DNA of 34,230 bases, from assembly GCF_003946245.1 (NCBI RefSeq), contig NZ_RHNN01000035.1, forward strand, positions 1 through 34,230, given 5' to 3'. Positions 8,182-16,123 of the stretch are shown one piece after another. Position numbers and translations under genes: made by a program. The notes below the pieces were generated by a model. It was not told where the DNA came from. It saw only the letters and a list, made by a program, of their open reading frames with translations, and made no database searches. Numbering within the stretch: the first letter of the stretch is position 1; each line of letters starts with the position of its first letter. This DNA is from Levilactobacillus cerevisiae (GTDB lineage: Bacteria > Bacillota > Bacilli > Lactobacillales > Lactobacillaceae).

Positions 8182-8224
8182 CAAAAACACCCCGCTCAGG
8201 TGGGGGTGACCACCGAGTGAGGTG
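8182..8224 (-). terminator. Hairpin with T-run between IIB and IIC (attenuator or processing site)
   Basis: On the minus strand CACCTCACTC pairs with GAGCGGGGTG (one G-T pair, one mismatch) and is followed by TTTTTGC. It begins immediately after the IIB stop codon. In mid-operon it would act as a partial terminator or an mRNA-stabilising processing structure. Confidence 0.6.
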
Positions 8225-8728
8225 TTACGACAAACCCTTTTTTGCGACTAACTTTAAGAAATCCTGTTTACGATCCGTTGGAACTGTCTGGGTGTACACG
8301 TCAACCCCAGCCGCAACCAATTGTTCGGCCGCTGTGATGTCCGTGTCATCGACGGCCACACTCGCAGTCAGCATGGTCTTACCTGCCGTGTAGGCCAAGT
8401 TCCCCACGTTGACCCCCAGTGCCGTCAAGTCGACCCCTTGGGCAACCAACGCAGCCATTTCAGGCAACGTTTCCGTTAAAATAATGGGTTGAAACCCGTC
8501 GAACCGGGCATCCTGATAAATTTGGGCCATCTTAGCCAAGGTAATCACATTCGCCTTGGCCTCGGCCGGCGCAGCCTGGGTAATCAGTACTTTACGTAAC
8601 TGATCCTGGGCGACAGCATCGGAGACGACCAAAATCCGGTTTGGCTGGACCGTCTTCGTCCACACGGTCGCGATTTGACCGTGCAACAAGCGGTTGTCCA
8701 CCCGTGCCAACTTAATGTTCATCGTCAT
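8225..8728 (-). CDS. PTS mannose/fructose/sorbose family IIB subunit
   Basis: Cytosolic phosphotransfer subunit IIB. The active-site His is in VDNRLLHGQIATVW (near residue 16), and the normal length of about 165 residues is kept (167). The ATG at 8728 overlaps the IIA stop (ATGA), so the two are translationally coupled; a second ATG two codons on is also possible. IIA passes phosphate to this His, which passes it to sugar entering through IIC-IID. Confidence 0.95.
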   Translation of the reverse strand: MTMNIKLARVDNRLLHGQIATVWTKTVQPNRILVVSDAVAQDQLRKVLITQAAPAEAKANVITLAKMAQIYQDARFDGFQPIILTETLPEMAALVAQGVDLTALGVNVGNLAYTAGKTMLTASVAVDDTDITAAEQLVAAGVDVYTQTVPTDRKQDFLKLVAKKGLS

Positions 8729-9144
8729 AGTAACTCATCATCTCCTGTGTTCGCTTGTAAATCCAAATGGCGGATGCCACCCTGTGCGGCCCGTTCCAGA
8801 TGAGGAATGACCTCGGCTAATATCTGATTCTGAATGGACAAGGCTTCAATCAGCATTGGGAGATTGAGACCAGCAACCAGTCCGTATTTAGCTGGGCACT
8901 GAGCCACAACTCGACTGGCCGCATTGAACGGCGAGCCGCCCCAGAGATCAACCAAGAATAACAGTTCATCCACTGGTGCCATCTCTTGAATTGCGGCCTG
9001 ATAATGATTCGCCAGGTCTTCCACACTTTCGTCCGCCGCAAGTGTAACGGCAATAATTTTCTGTGATTTACCGAAGATCATCTCGGCACTTTGTAAAATT
9101 CCACGGGCAAATTCACCGTGGCTCGTGACGATTATGGCGAGCAT
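8725..9144 (-). CDS. PTS mannose/fructose/sorbose family IIA subunit
   Basis: Cytosolic IIA domain protein of 139 residues. The phosphorylatable His9 is in VTSHGEFARG, and LVDLWGGSPFNAA is the second family signature. In many relatives IIA and IIB are fused as IIAB; here they are separate genes with a 4-base overlap. AAGGGG lies about 8 bases before the ATG. This is the first gene of the operon. I found no regulator gene, cre site or sigma-54 (-24/-12) promoter that I can support upstream. Confidence 0.95.
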   Translation of the reverse strand: MLAIIVTSHGEFARGILQSAEMIFGKSQKIIAVTLAADESVEDLANHYQAAIQEMAPVDELLFLVDLWGGSPFNAASRVVAQCPAKYGLVAGLNLPMLIEALSIQNQILAEVIPHLERAAQGGIRHLDLQANTGDDELL

Positions 9145-9249
9145 TCTGCCAACCCCTTCATCAATTCCGCTATTCCGCGGTCTTCCGCGAATTGCGTCTG
9201 CTTTAAATATAGCATAAAAAAGCGGTTCCAGCCACTCCCTCAGCTGAAT

Positions 9250-9861
9250 TTATAGCAGGTCCAACATGGCGGCCGGCGTGATAAAGCTAACGTCCGCCTG
9301 AAAGTCCGTCGGTGTCCGGCCATTCCAAGCCGCAAAGCCAAACGTCACGTGTGCAGCGGCAGAAGCCTCAGCATCATAAATGGTATCGCCAACGTAGACC
9401 GTATCGGCAGGCTTGGCCCCCAAGCGCTGCATAGCCAACAAAATGCCATCTGGTTCCGGCTTACCGTGGGCAATGTCTTCGGCAACAATTGCTTGGCTGA
9501 AATACGCGTCTAGCCCTGTGCTGACAACATCTCGGTCGTACTCGTACTGTTGCTTAGAAGTCATGATTGCCAGTCCAGCGCCAGCAGCCTTCAAGTCGGC
9601 CAGTGCCTGTTCAACCCCGGCATAGATGGCAACCGTTTGCCGATAGGCTTGTGTGCGTGGCCCCCACTCGGCCAAGATGCCATCAACATCGGGCAATTTC
9701 AACCGAATCAACGCATCGCGGCTAGGAATCCCAAACGTTTTCGCGAGGACGTCATACTCGCGCTCAATCCCGCGGTCGTGCAGGACGGCCTGTAAGGATT
9801 TCATGTACATGGCTTCGGTATCCAGCAACGTTCCGTCAATATCAAAAATAAAATTTTTCAT
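9250..9861 (-). CDS. HAD-superfamily hydrolase (phosphoglycolate phosphatase / beta-phosphoglucomutase type)
   Basis: Cytosolic HAD phosphatase of 203 residues. Motif I FDIDGTLLDTEAM gives the nucleophile Asp9 and acid Asp11; motif II is MTSK; motif III is the Lys in HGKPEPDG; motif IV is VGDTIYD. A helical cap lies between motifs I and II. The true start is the ATG at 9861, nine bases after AAGGGGA; the frame is open to 9942 but that part overlaps the MATE terminator. Substrate is unknown; relatives act on sugar phosphates or phosphoglycolate. It follows the MATE gene on the same strand behind a terminator. Confidence 0.9.
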   Translation of the reverse strand: MKNFIFDIDGTLLDTEAMYMKSLQAVLHDRGIEREYDVLAKTFGIPSRDALIRLKLPDVDGILAEWGPRTQAYRQTVAIYAGVEQALADLKAAGAGLAIMTSKQQYEYDRDVVSTGLDAYFSQAIVAEDIAHGKPEPDGILLAMQRLGAKPADTVYVGDTIYDAEASAAAHVTFGFAAWNGRTPTDFQADVSFITPAAMLDLL

Positions 9862-9899
9862 TACGCAAGGTCCCCTTGTGTTTTTAATTTTTAAGTAAA

Positions 9900-9932
9900 G
9901 AAAAATGGTGCAGTCATCACTGACCACACCAT
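9900..9932 (-). terminator. Terminator of the MATE gene
   Basis: On the minus strand ATGGTG...CACCAT with inner GTCA...TGAC pairing, followed by TTTTTC. It starts a few bases after the MATE stop codon. Confidence 0.8.
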
Positions 9933-9938
9933 AGTTTA

Positions 9939-11396
9939 TCACGCTTTACGGTAAGACTCTAACTTGGGAGCTGGTGAAATCGTTTCACGCGAAGGCATCG
10001 CTTCGGCAACTGACGTAGCCAACGCTTCGGCCTCCGGATCTTTGCCAGCAACCACATCTTCTGAACGTTGCAGATTCCGTAATTGTTTGACCGCGCGAAT
10101 CCAAGATGGCACTAAGATGGCACAAGAACCCAACCAAGCCAGGGGTTCTGCCGATACGGCACCCGCATAGCCCAGGGCTTCGACCATAAAGAGCGCAGCA
10201 AAGACCCGCATGGTCAATTCGCCGACCCCGGCCAAAGTCGGTAAGACGCGCCGACCTAATCCTTGGAGTGTGTTCCGAATGATGAACAGGACACTTAACA
10301 AAAGGTAACTACTCCCGATAATGTTGAAGTAGGTTTGTGATAGCTGAATCACGTGCTCGTCAGCGTCCCCAATGATTAACGTCACAATTGGCTTTCCAAA
10401 GAAGATCACCAAACTACCAGCTAATACGGCAAAGGTGCCGGACAGCCAAAGGGTCTTCTTAACGCCTTCCATGATTCGACCGTACTTACCCGCACCAAAG
10501 TTTTGGGCAGCGAAGGTCGCCATGGTAACCCCGAAGGATGACATTGGTAAGGAACACAGTTGGTCAACCTTGGAAGCAGCGGTTGAAGCCGCAACGGAAT
10601 CCGTTCCTAGTGAGTTCAACGCGGCCTGCATAACCATCGTGCCGATGGCAATAATAGACAATTGGAAGCCCATCGGCATCCCCGTTGAAAAATGTTGCCA
10701 CAGTTCGTCAAAGCCGAATTTGAAATCTTCCCGTGAGATGTGTAGCAACGGGATGGACCGAATGATGTAGCCCACGCAGAGCAAGGAAGCCACTACTTGT
10801 GAAATAACGGTTGCCCAACCAGCGCCAGCAACGCCCATGTGGAAAACCAAAATAAACAGCAATTCCAGAATAACGTTAACCACGGTCCCGATGACCAAGA
10901 AAATCAAAGGCGTCCGTGAGTCACCGAGTGCTCGAATGATGTTTGACAGTAAGTTAAAGGCCATTGACGCGAAGATCCCGGCAAAAATGATGCTGATAAA
11001 GATCCGCGCGTTGGCAAAGATTGAGGCCGGTGTTTGCATTAATTTCAGAATTGGATCAACAAAGGTCAACGCTAACACCGTCAACACAATCGTCATCAAA
11101 ATTGCAATGATAATGCTCGCAGCAAACGAACGCCGCACGCCCTTGAAATCACGGGCGCCGAACCGGGTGGCCGTGATAATGGCCAAGCCGGCGGTCAGCC
11201 CCTGGGCGAATCCAATAATTAAGAAGTTGATGGAGCCGGTAGCCCCAACAGCGGCCAGCGCCTTAACACCAAGGGTTTGCCCCACGACAATCGTATCAGA
11301 GACGTTATATAATTGCTGAAATAAATTACCAATTAACAATGGAATCGTGAAAAAGAAAATAAGTTTAAGGGAATTGCCCTTGGTCAAGTCGCTCAA
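9939..11396 (-). CDS. MATE family multidrug/cation exporter
   Basis: Twelve-segment inner-membrane antiporter of the MATE family, which exports cationic drugs or metabolites in exchange for H+ or Na+. Characteristic stretches: PLLIGNLFQQLYNVSDTIVVGQ at the N-terminus, GSINFLIIGFAQGLTAGLAI, and the second repeat beginning with the GMPMGFQLSIIAIGTMVMQ stretch. Length 485, slightly long because of a polar C-terminal tail (from about residue 440) without an evident fold. The start codon is TTG at 11396 with an excellent AAGGAGGT seven bases upstream. It has its own promoter at 11450-11478 and is followed by a terminator, so it is a single-gene unit. Confidence 0.94.
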   Translation of the reverse strand: MSDLTKGNSLKLIFFFTIPLLIGNLFQQLYNVSDTIVVGQTLGVKALAAVGATGSINFLIIGFAQGLTAGLAIITATRFGARDFKGVRRSFAASIIIAILMTIVLTVLALTFVDPILKLMQTPASIFANARIFISIIFAGIFASMAFNLLSNIIRALGDSRTPLIFLVIGTVVNVILELLFILVFHMGVAGAGWATVISQVVASLLCVGYIIRSIPLLHISREDFKFGFDELWQHFSTGMPMGFQLSIIAIGTMVMQAALNSLGTDSVAASTAASKVDQLCSLPMSSFGVTMATFAAQNFGAGKYGRIMEGVKKTLWLSGTFAVLAGSLVIFFGKPIVTLIIGDADEHVIQLSQTYFNIIGSSYLLLSVLFIIRNTLQGLGRRVLPTLAGVGELTMRVFAALFMVEALGYAGAVSAEPLAWLGSCAILVPSWIRAVKQLRNLQRSEDVVAGKDPEAEALATSVAEAMPSRETISPAPKLESYRKA

Positions 11397-11449
11397 TACG
11401 CTGACCTCCTTCTAAATTTTATCGCCAATCAAATTGGCACAGGAGAACC

Positions 11450-11478
11450 ACTATAACGCGTTGCCCGCCAATTGTCAC
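11450..11478 (-). promoter_or_regulatory. Promoter of the MATE gene
   Basis: On the minus strand GTGACA (5 of 6), 17 bases, TATAGT (5 of 6), ending about 54 bases before the TTG start. Confidence 0.68.
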
Positions 11479-11739
11479 CACTTTTGCTTGGGGAAATGAA
11501 AACAAGTCGATTTAATTTGCAATTATAGGCTTATCTTAAGGCTTTTTGAAGACCCATTTTAGTTGAAAACGATTGCTTACTGAAGATGTTATCTGTTTGT
11601 CATTTTTCGGCAACAATGTAATGAAAGATTCGCCATTTTCGCTGGACACAAAAAATGAACACCAGCGTCCCCTTCAGAAAACGGGCCTAGCTGATGGCCA
11701 TGATTTTAGTGCTCTATTCTTGATAGTGGTTTGCATCTA
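11479..11739. other. Intergenic stretch, nothing recognised
   Basis: AT-rich DNA between the MATE promoter and the HicB-like gene. Open frames here either overlap the HicB gene antisense or lack a ribosome binding site. Confidence 0.45.
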
Positions 11740-11964
11740 TTATTCAACTGGCTCCGGAACCGTAATGCCATTTTTCAGACAGGTCTCCAACCAGATTTCC
11801 TTTGCTGCATCTAATTCCTGTGTTGCCGTGGATAAAGTCTCCCCATAGGCGACGATACCTGGTAATAAAGGAACCGTCAACCGCCAATATGAATCCCCAT
11901 CCTCATTCAGATGTTCCGTCACGAAAGGATAATTTAAAGACAGGTAATCCTTTAACACTTTCAT
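11740..11964 (-). CDS. Orphan HicB-like (type II antitoxin fold) small protein
   Basis: A 74-residue protein matching the HicB-like fold: YPFVTEHLNEDGDSYWRLTVPLLPGIVAYGETL aligns with the family pattern Y-P-x(n)-D-x-x-Y-W-x-x-x-P-x-L-P-G-x-x-x-x-G-x-T, followed by an amphipathic helix (ATQELDAAKEIWLETCLKNG) and PxP. HicB proteins neutralise the RNase HicA, but no HicA frame lies on either side, and the C-terminal DNA-binding domain of longer HicB proteins is absent. Start ATG 11964 is nine bases after AAGGAGG; the ATG at 11973 is too close to it. Could be a solitary regulator, or the survivor of a TA pair. Confidence 0.8.
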   Translation of the reverse strand: MKVLKDYLSLNYPFVTEHLNEDGDSYWRLTVPLLPGIVAYGETLSTATQELDAAKEIWLETCLKNGITVPEPVE

Positions 11965-12059
11965 GCAACTCATCCTCCTTGATTTCGCGGTACTGGGTGT
12001 AGTATCACCCTAGCACAGTACTAAAAATAATGCACTTGACTCACCCTTGTTAGCCAAAA

Positions 12060-12093
12060 CAAAAAGACACCCATCAGAAATCTGATCAGTGCC
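12060..12093 (-). terminator. Terminator downstream of tRNA-Leu
   Basis: On the minus strand GGCACTGATCAG pairs partly with CTGATGGGTGTC, followed by TTTTT. Confidence 0.7.
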
Positions 12094-12111
12094 TTTCCGT
12101 AAATCTCATAG

Positions 12112-12196
12112 TGCGGCCAAGAAGATTCGAACTTCCACCCGGATTACCCGGACAAGATCCTTAATCTTGCGCGTCTGCCAATTCCGCCATGGCCGC
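12112..12196 (-). tRNA. tRNA-Leu (anticodon AAG)
   Basis: An 85-base class II tRNA. The acceptor stem GCGGCCA pairs with TGGCCGC, discriminator A; the T arm has loop TTCGAAT; the variable arm pairs CCGGG with a CCGGG-complement around GTAAT. The anticodon stem CAAGA/TCTTG encloses loop TTAAGGA, so positions 34-36 read AAG and position 37 is G, as expected for a CUN reader. CCA is not encoded. A34 would need TadA-type deamination to inosine to read CUU, CUC and CUA. Confidence 0.93.
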
Positions 12197-12275
12197 ATTA
12201 ACTCACAAGAAATAGTATAACAAATGATTCCTCACCTGACAATATTTTTTGCAAGTTAATTCAAAATAATTTTAT

Positions 12276-13157
12276 TTATGCATCGGTTAAGACCGTCGCG
12301 CCGTCCTGATCCAGGTCGATAATCCGGATGCTACCCGCCAAATCCAGCTTCGCTAACTTGGCACGCAACAGGGTCAACTGCGCCGAAGTCCCAAAGGTGA
12401 CGACGGTTGGTCCCGCACCACTCAGGTAAGTCCCGGTGATGTCCAGTTCATGGGCCGCCGCGCGAATCTGATTGAGTTCTGGCACGAGTTGAGAACGCGC
12501 CTGTTCATGAAATTCATCGCGTTCAATCATTTGGGACGCCAGCGGCCAATCCCCCGTCAGTAAGGCCGCAACCAAAACGTTGGCCACACTGCTGGCATGC
12601 ACTGCCGTTTGTAAGGGCAACTCTTTCGGCAATGCCTCGCGACTCTTGCGGGACAGTAATTTTTGTCCCGGGATAAAGACCAGTACCCGTAAGTCTGGCA
12701 ATGGTAACTTGATGGCATGCGCATCGTCACCGTCCGCCGTTGCTACGGTCGCTTGGCCCATCAAGGCTGGCGCCACGTTGTCCAAGGTGCCGCCCAGTTT
12801 GACCGCCCAATTCAATTGTTGCGGGATGGTCATATCCATTTCGCCCAAGTCGTTGGCAATCTTAATCCCAGCGATAATGGCACTGGTCGAGCTGCCTAGG
12901 CCACGGGAAACGGGGATGTCCGACATGACGGTCAGCTGGTGCGCTGGCAAATCAGGCTTAATTTTCAAAGCCGTCTCAACCATCAAGTTATGCTCGTCGC
13001 GCGGAATCTCCGTACCCAGTGCGTGGTTGACCCGCCACTTCTCAGTTTTTTCTTCAATGATGACCGTTAAATACAGATGTAATGCCGCCCCAATGGAATC
13101 GATTCCGGGGCCCAAGTTGGCCGCTGTTGCGGGAACCCGAATAATTGTCTTACCCAT
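12276..13157 (-). CDS. thrB: Homoserine kinase
   Basis: GHMP-family kinase phosphorylating L-homoserine with ATP in threonine biosynthesis. Motif 1 is VPATAANLGPGIDSIG at the N-terminus; motif 2, the ATP loop, is PVSRGLGSSTSA near residue 85; motif 3 is LSGAGPTV towards the C-terminus. Length 293 is typical. AGGAGGT lies eight bases before the ATG. The usual partners hom and thrC are not here; instead the gene sits 19 bases after sprT, at the end of a tex-sprT-thrB unit, so it is probably co-transcribed with unrelated housekeeping genes. Confidence 0.94.
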   Translation of the reverse strand: MGKTIIRVPATAANLGPGIDSIGAALHLYLTVIIEEKTEKWRVNHALGTEIPRDEHNLMVETALKIKPDLPAHQLTVMSDIPVSRGLGSSTSAIIAGIKIANDLGEMDMTIPQQLNWAVKLGGTLDNVAPALMGQATVATADGDDAHAIKLPLPDLRVLVFIPGQKLLSRKSREALPKELPLQTAVHASSVANVLVAALLTGDWPLASQMIERDEFHEQARSQLVPELNQIRAAAHELDITGTYLSGAGPTVVTFGTSAQLTLLRAKLAKLDLAGSIRIIDLDQDGATVLTDA

Positions 13158-13176
13158 AACCGCTTACCTCCTATGC

Positions 13177-13662
13177 CTATTGTGGCCGTGTCCGGGCGAT
13201 GACCGTCTTCTGCCACTCTAAATGACCGCGACAGCGCCCACAGACCATCTTTGAAACGTCAATTCGTCGGGCCCGATAATACTGTTGATGGCACTGCACA
13301 CACTCATAGAGGTGCCAGGGCCGCAATTCAGGTTGGCGTGACTGCTTCTTGGGGACCGGGGCAAACCGTGAGCCGCCCACCTGCTCCAATAACCGCTTGA
13401 AGGCGACCGTTCCGTGTTTGCCCGAGTGACCCGCTAAATGTAAATGGTAATGACACAATTCATGCTTGATGACGCCAATTAAAACGTCCTCACCATGCTC
13501 CGTGTACATTTTCGGATTGATTTCAATGTTGTGGTCCAGCAACCGATAACGGCCGCCCGTGGTGCGTAACCGCGCGTTGAACATGGCGTGATGCCGAAAG
13601 GGCTTGCCAAAACTCGCCAGAGAAATTTCCTCGACCAATCGTTGTAAATCTTCGTTAGTCAT
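13177..13662 (-). CDS. SprT-like zinc metalloprotease family protein
   Basis: SprT-family protein of 161 residues (the Bacillus member is YdcK). The metal-binding HELCH motif is in GVIKHELCHYHLHLAGHSGKHG near residue 67, and the C-terminus carries a zinc ribbon with CVQCHQQYY and CGRC pairs. The eukaryotic relative SPRTN cuts DNA-protein crosslinks; the bacterial role is not established. Its ATG overlaps the end of tex by 8 bases and there is only a weak ribosome binding site, so translation is probably coupled to tex. Confidence 0.92.
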   Translation of the reverse strand: MTNEDLQRLVEEISLASFGKPFRHHAMFNARLRTTGGRYRLLDHNIEINPKMYTEHGEDVLIGVIKHELCHYHLHLAGHSGKHGTVAFKRLLEQVGGSRFAPVPKKQSRQPELRPWHLYECVQCHQQYYRARRIDVSKMVCGRCRGHLEWQKTVIARTRPQ

Positions 13663-15850
13663 TTTTATCAGCTCGCATCGTTAATTGTATCCGTTGTCGA
13701 TTCTCGTCGACCGTGAGCACCCAGACCGTCACCACATCACCAATCGTGACGACCGTGCTGGGATCACTGACATAATGGTCGGCCAACTGTGAAATGTGGA
13801 CCAGACCGTCTTGCTTCACACCAATGTCTACGAACGCGCCAAAGTCGACGACGTTGCGGACGGTTCCTTGAAGCTCCATCCCCGGTTTCAAATCAGCCAT
13901 GGTCAACACGTCTTGACGCAAGAGCGGCGCGGGCATGCTATCCCGCAAGTCCCGGCCCGGCTTGCTAAGGCCCGCCACCAGATCACTAAACGTTGCGTTC
14001 CCAATGTCTAACTGCGCTGCCCATTGCTTTTGATTTAGCTGCGCCAATTGCTGCTGCAGCTTGGGCGTGCCAATTTCTTCACCGGTATCCAACTGCTTTA
14101 ACAATTGATGCGCTGCCGGGTAACTTTCCGGGTGAATGTCCGTGTTGTCTAAAGGTTCCCGCCCGCCGATGATTCGCAAGAAACCAACGGCCTGTTGATA
14201 AGCCTTAGGACCTAAGCGCGGTACCTTTTTCAGTTCCTGCCGGGCCGCAAAGCTCCCGTTGTCATTACGGAACGTCACAATATTCTGTGCCGTCGTCGCG
14301 GTCAGACCAGAAATGTGCGTCAACAGTTCCGGACTCGCCGTGTTCACGTTCACGCCAACCTGGTTGACCGCCGTTTCCACGACCCGGTCCAACTGCGCGT
14401 CCAATTCCTTTTCCGGCACATCATGTTGATACTGACCCACACCGACCGCTTTGGGATCAATCTTGATGAGCTCCGCCAGTGGATCCTGCAGGCGCCGGCC
14501 AATGCTGACGGCCGAACGCTCTTCAACGTGAAAGTCGGCGAACTCTGCCCGGGCATTGGCACTAGCTGAGTACACTGACGCGCCCGCCTCGTTGACCAAC
14601 ACGTAATAAGTCGGCTGCTTCAGCGTCTTCAAAATCTGACTCACAAATTCTTCAGACTCACGGCTAGCCGTCCCGTTGCCAATTGCAATCATTTCCACAT
14701 GATAATCCTCAAGCAATTTCTTAAAGGCCGGACCCGCAGCCGCACGATCCTTTGCCTTGGCTGGCTTGTGCGGGTAGATCACCTGTTTGGCCAAGAAACG
14801 GCCATTGGGATCCATGATCGCTAATTTACACCCCGTCCGGTACGCGGGGTCAAAACCCATCACAACTTTTCCCTTCAAGGGTGCTTGCATCAACAAGTGA
14901 TACAGATTGTTGCCAAAGACCTGGATGGCGTGCTCATTGGCTTTATCCGTCAGTTGCCGCCGCAGTTCCCGCTCAATCGCCGGTCCCAAGAACCGTTTGT
15001 ACGCATCGGCGAAGGCCGTTTCCACTTTTACCACTGCCGGCCCCTTGTGCTGACCAACCAGGCGAAAATGCCCGTACTGCAAAATAGATGCAGGGTCAAT
15101 CGTGATGCCAACGGTCAAGATTTTTTCCCGTTCACCCCGGTTAATGGCTAAGACCCGGTAAGGTGGCAGCTGTTTCAGGCTCTGATTAAAGTCGTAGTAC
15201 GTCGCGTAAACCTGCTGCTCGTCATCCTCGGCGGCGCCCCGTTTTAACTTACTGGTCAGCTCGCCGTGTTGCCAGGTATACTGCCGAATCCACTCCCGAA
15301 AGGCTGCCTGTTCACTGAATGTTTCCGCCAGGATTTCGTGGACGCCAGCCCAGACGGCTTCAACGTCCGGCAAGTCCTTGGCCGGGGCAATGAACTGTTG
15401 GGCCTTGGCATCTAAACCACTTGCTGGAAAAGTTAATAACCAGTTGGCCAACGGTGTCAATCCCGCCTCACGAGCCACAGTTGCCTTGGTCCGTCGCTTT
15501 TGTTTATAAGGTAAATATAGATCCTCTACCTGCTGAATCACGGTGGCCTTTAACAAGTTTTGTTTAAGCGCCGGAGTCAATTTTCCCTGCTCGGTGATAA
15601 TCTTCAAGACATCTTGACGGCGTTGATTCAATTTCATCAGCCGGTGCGCTTCATCTTCAATGTCCCGAATAGCGACTTCGTCCAACGAGCCCGTCCGTTC
15701 TTTTCGGTATCGCGCGATGAAGGGAACCGTGTTGCCTTCATCCATCAGGGTCAGCACGGCTTGAATTTGTTGCACCCGGTACTGGCTCAGTTGTTGCTGA
15801 ACCGGCTTTGCCAGGTCGCTTAAAGTTGTTTCAGTTGGTTTGGTTGCCAT
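13655..15850 (-). CDS. tex: Tex family transcription accessory / RNA-binding protein
   Basis: Conserved cytosolic nucleic-acid-binding protein of 731 residues, full length for the family. Seen in order: helical N-terminus with NTVPFIARYRKERTGSLDE near 38-56; YqgF/RNase H-like domain with VMGFDPAYRTGCKLAI near 330; helix-hairpin-helix with VNVNTASPELLTHISGL near 500 and FAARQELKKVPRLGPKAYQQ; and a C-terminal S1 domain with GTVRNVVDFGAFVDIGVKQDGLVHIS near 648-673. GGAGG lies 6 bases before the ATG. First gene of tex-sprT-thrB. Family members influence transcription of toxin and stress genes; the molecular role is poorly defined. Confidence 0.96.
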   Translation of the reverse strand: MATKPTETTLSDLAKPVQQQLSQYRVQQIQAVLTLMDEGNTVPFIARYRKERTGSLDEVAIRDIEDEAHRLMKLNQRRQDVLKIITEQGKLTPALKQNLLKATVIQQVEDLYLPYKQKRRTKATVAREAGLTPLANWLLTFPASGLDAKAQQFIAPAKDLPDVEAVWAGVHEILAETFSEQAAFREWIRQYTWQHGELTSKLKRGAAEDDEQQVYATYYDFNQSLKQLPPYRVLAINRGEREKILTVGITIDPASILQYGHFRLVGQHKGPAVVKVETAFADAYKRFLGPAIERELRRQLTDKANEHAIQVFGNNLYHLLMQAPLKGKVVMGFDPAYRTGCKLAIMDPNGRFLAKQVIYPHKPAKAKDRAAAGPAFKKLLEDYHVEMIAIGNGTASRESEEFVSQILKTLKQPTYYVLVNEAGASVYSASANARAEFADFHVEERSAVSIGRRLQDPLAELIKIDPKAVGVGQYQHDVPEKELDAQLDRVVETAVNQVGVNVNTASPELLTHISGLTATTAQNIVTFRNDNGSFAARQELKKVPRLGPKAYQQAVGFLRIIGGREPLDNTDIHPESYPAAHQLLKQLDTGEEIGTPKLQQQLAQLNQKQWAAQLDIGNATFSDLVAGLSKPGRDLRDSMPAPLLRQDVLTMADLKPGMELQGTVRNVVDFGAFVDIGVKQDGLVHISQLADHYVSDPSTVVTIGDVVTVWVLTVDENRQRIQLTMRADKND

Positions 15851-15946
15851 GCAACCCCTCCGTTCTTAGTGTGACGCACGTTTTAGTTTTGTATCGCTGT
15901 GGGGGCGGGCCTTTTCACCCGACTTCGCCCACGCGCAAGTACCTGT

Positions 15947-15955
15947 ATTATACCA
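15947..15955 (-). promoter_or_regulatory. Extended -10 promoter element for tex
   Basis: TGG-TATAAT on the minus strand, a perfect hexamer with TGn extension, about 97 bases before the tex start. No good -35 is seen. The leader contains a GC-rich imperfect hairpin (15899-15932, outer arms GTGGG/CCCAC). Confidence 0.55.
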
Positions 15956-16068
15956 TGCCACCCGGATTACTGTGGGATTAGGACGGCATCTGAGATTGAA
16001 AATGCAACAACGCTTATTAAGTCCCATCTAACAAAGATTATCGTGAATCCAACTAGCTTCACCCAAAG

Positions 16069-16103
16069 CAAAAAGGCCACTCCACAACTCGTGAAGCGAC
16101 CCC
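16069..16103 (-). terminator. Terminator of the pncB-nadE operon
   Basis: On the minus strand GGTCGCTTCAC pairs fully (with G-T pairs) with GTGGAGTGGCC, then TTTTTGC. It follows the stop of the 144-residue gene by about 20 bases. Confidence 0.85.
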
Positions 16104-16123
16104 TGTTTGATTCGTAAATTAAA

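Noticed and set aside
9145..9249. Possible sigma-54 or cre site before the mannose-family PTS operon
   Set aside because: The GG and GC elements do not have the required spacing, and no 14-base cre match was found.
10372..11319. Two plus-strand frames opposite the MATE gene
   Set aside because: Shadows; the minus-strand MATE frame has clear family signatures, promoter, ribosome binding site and terminator.
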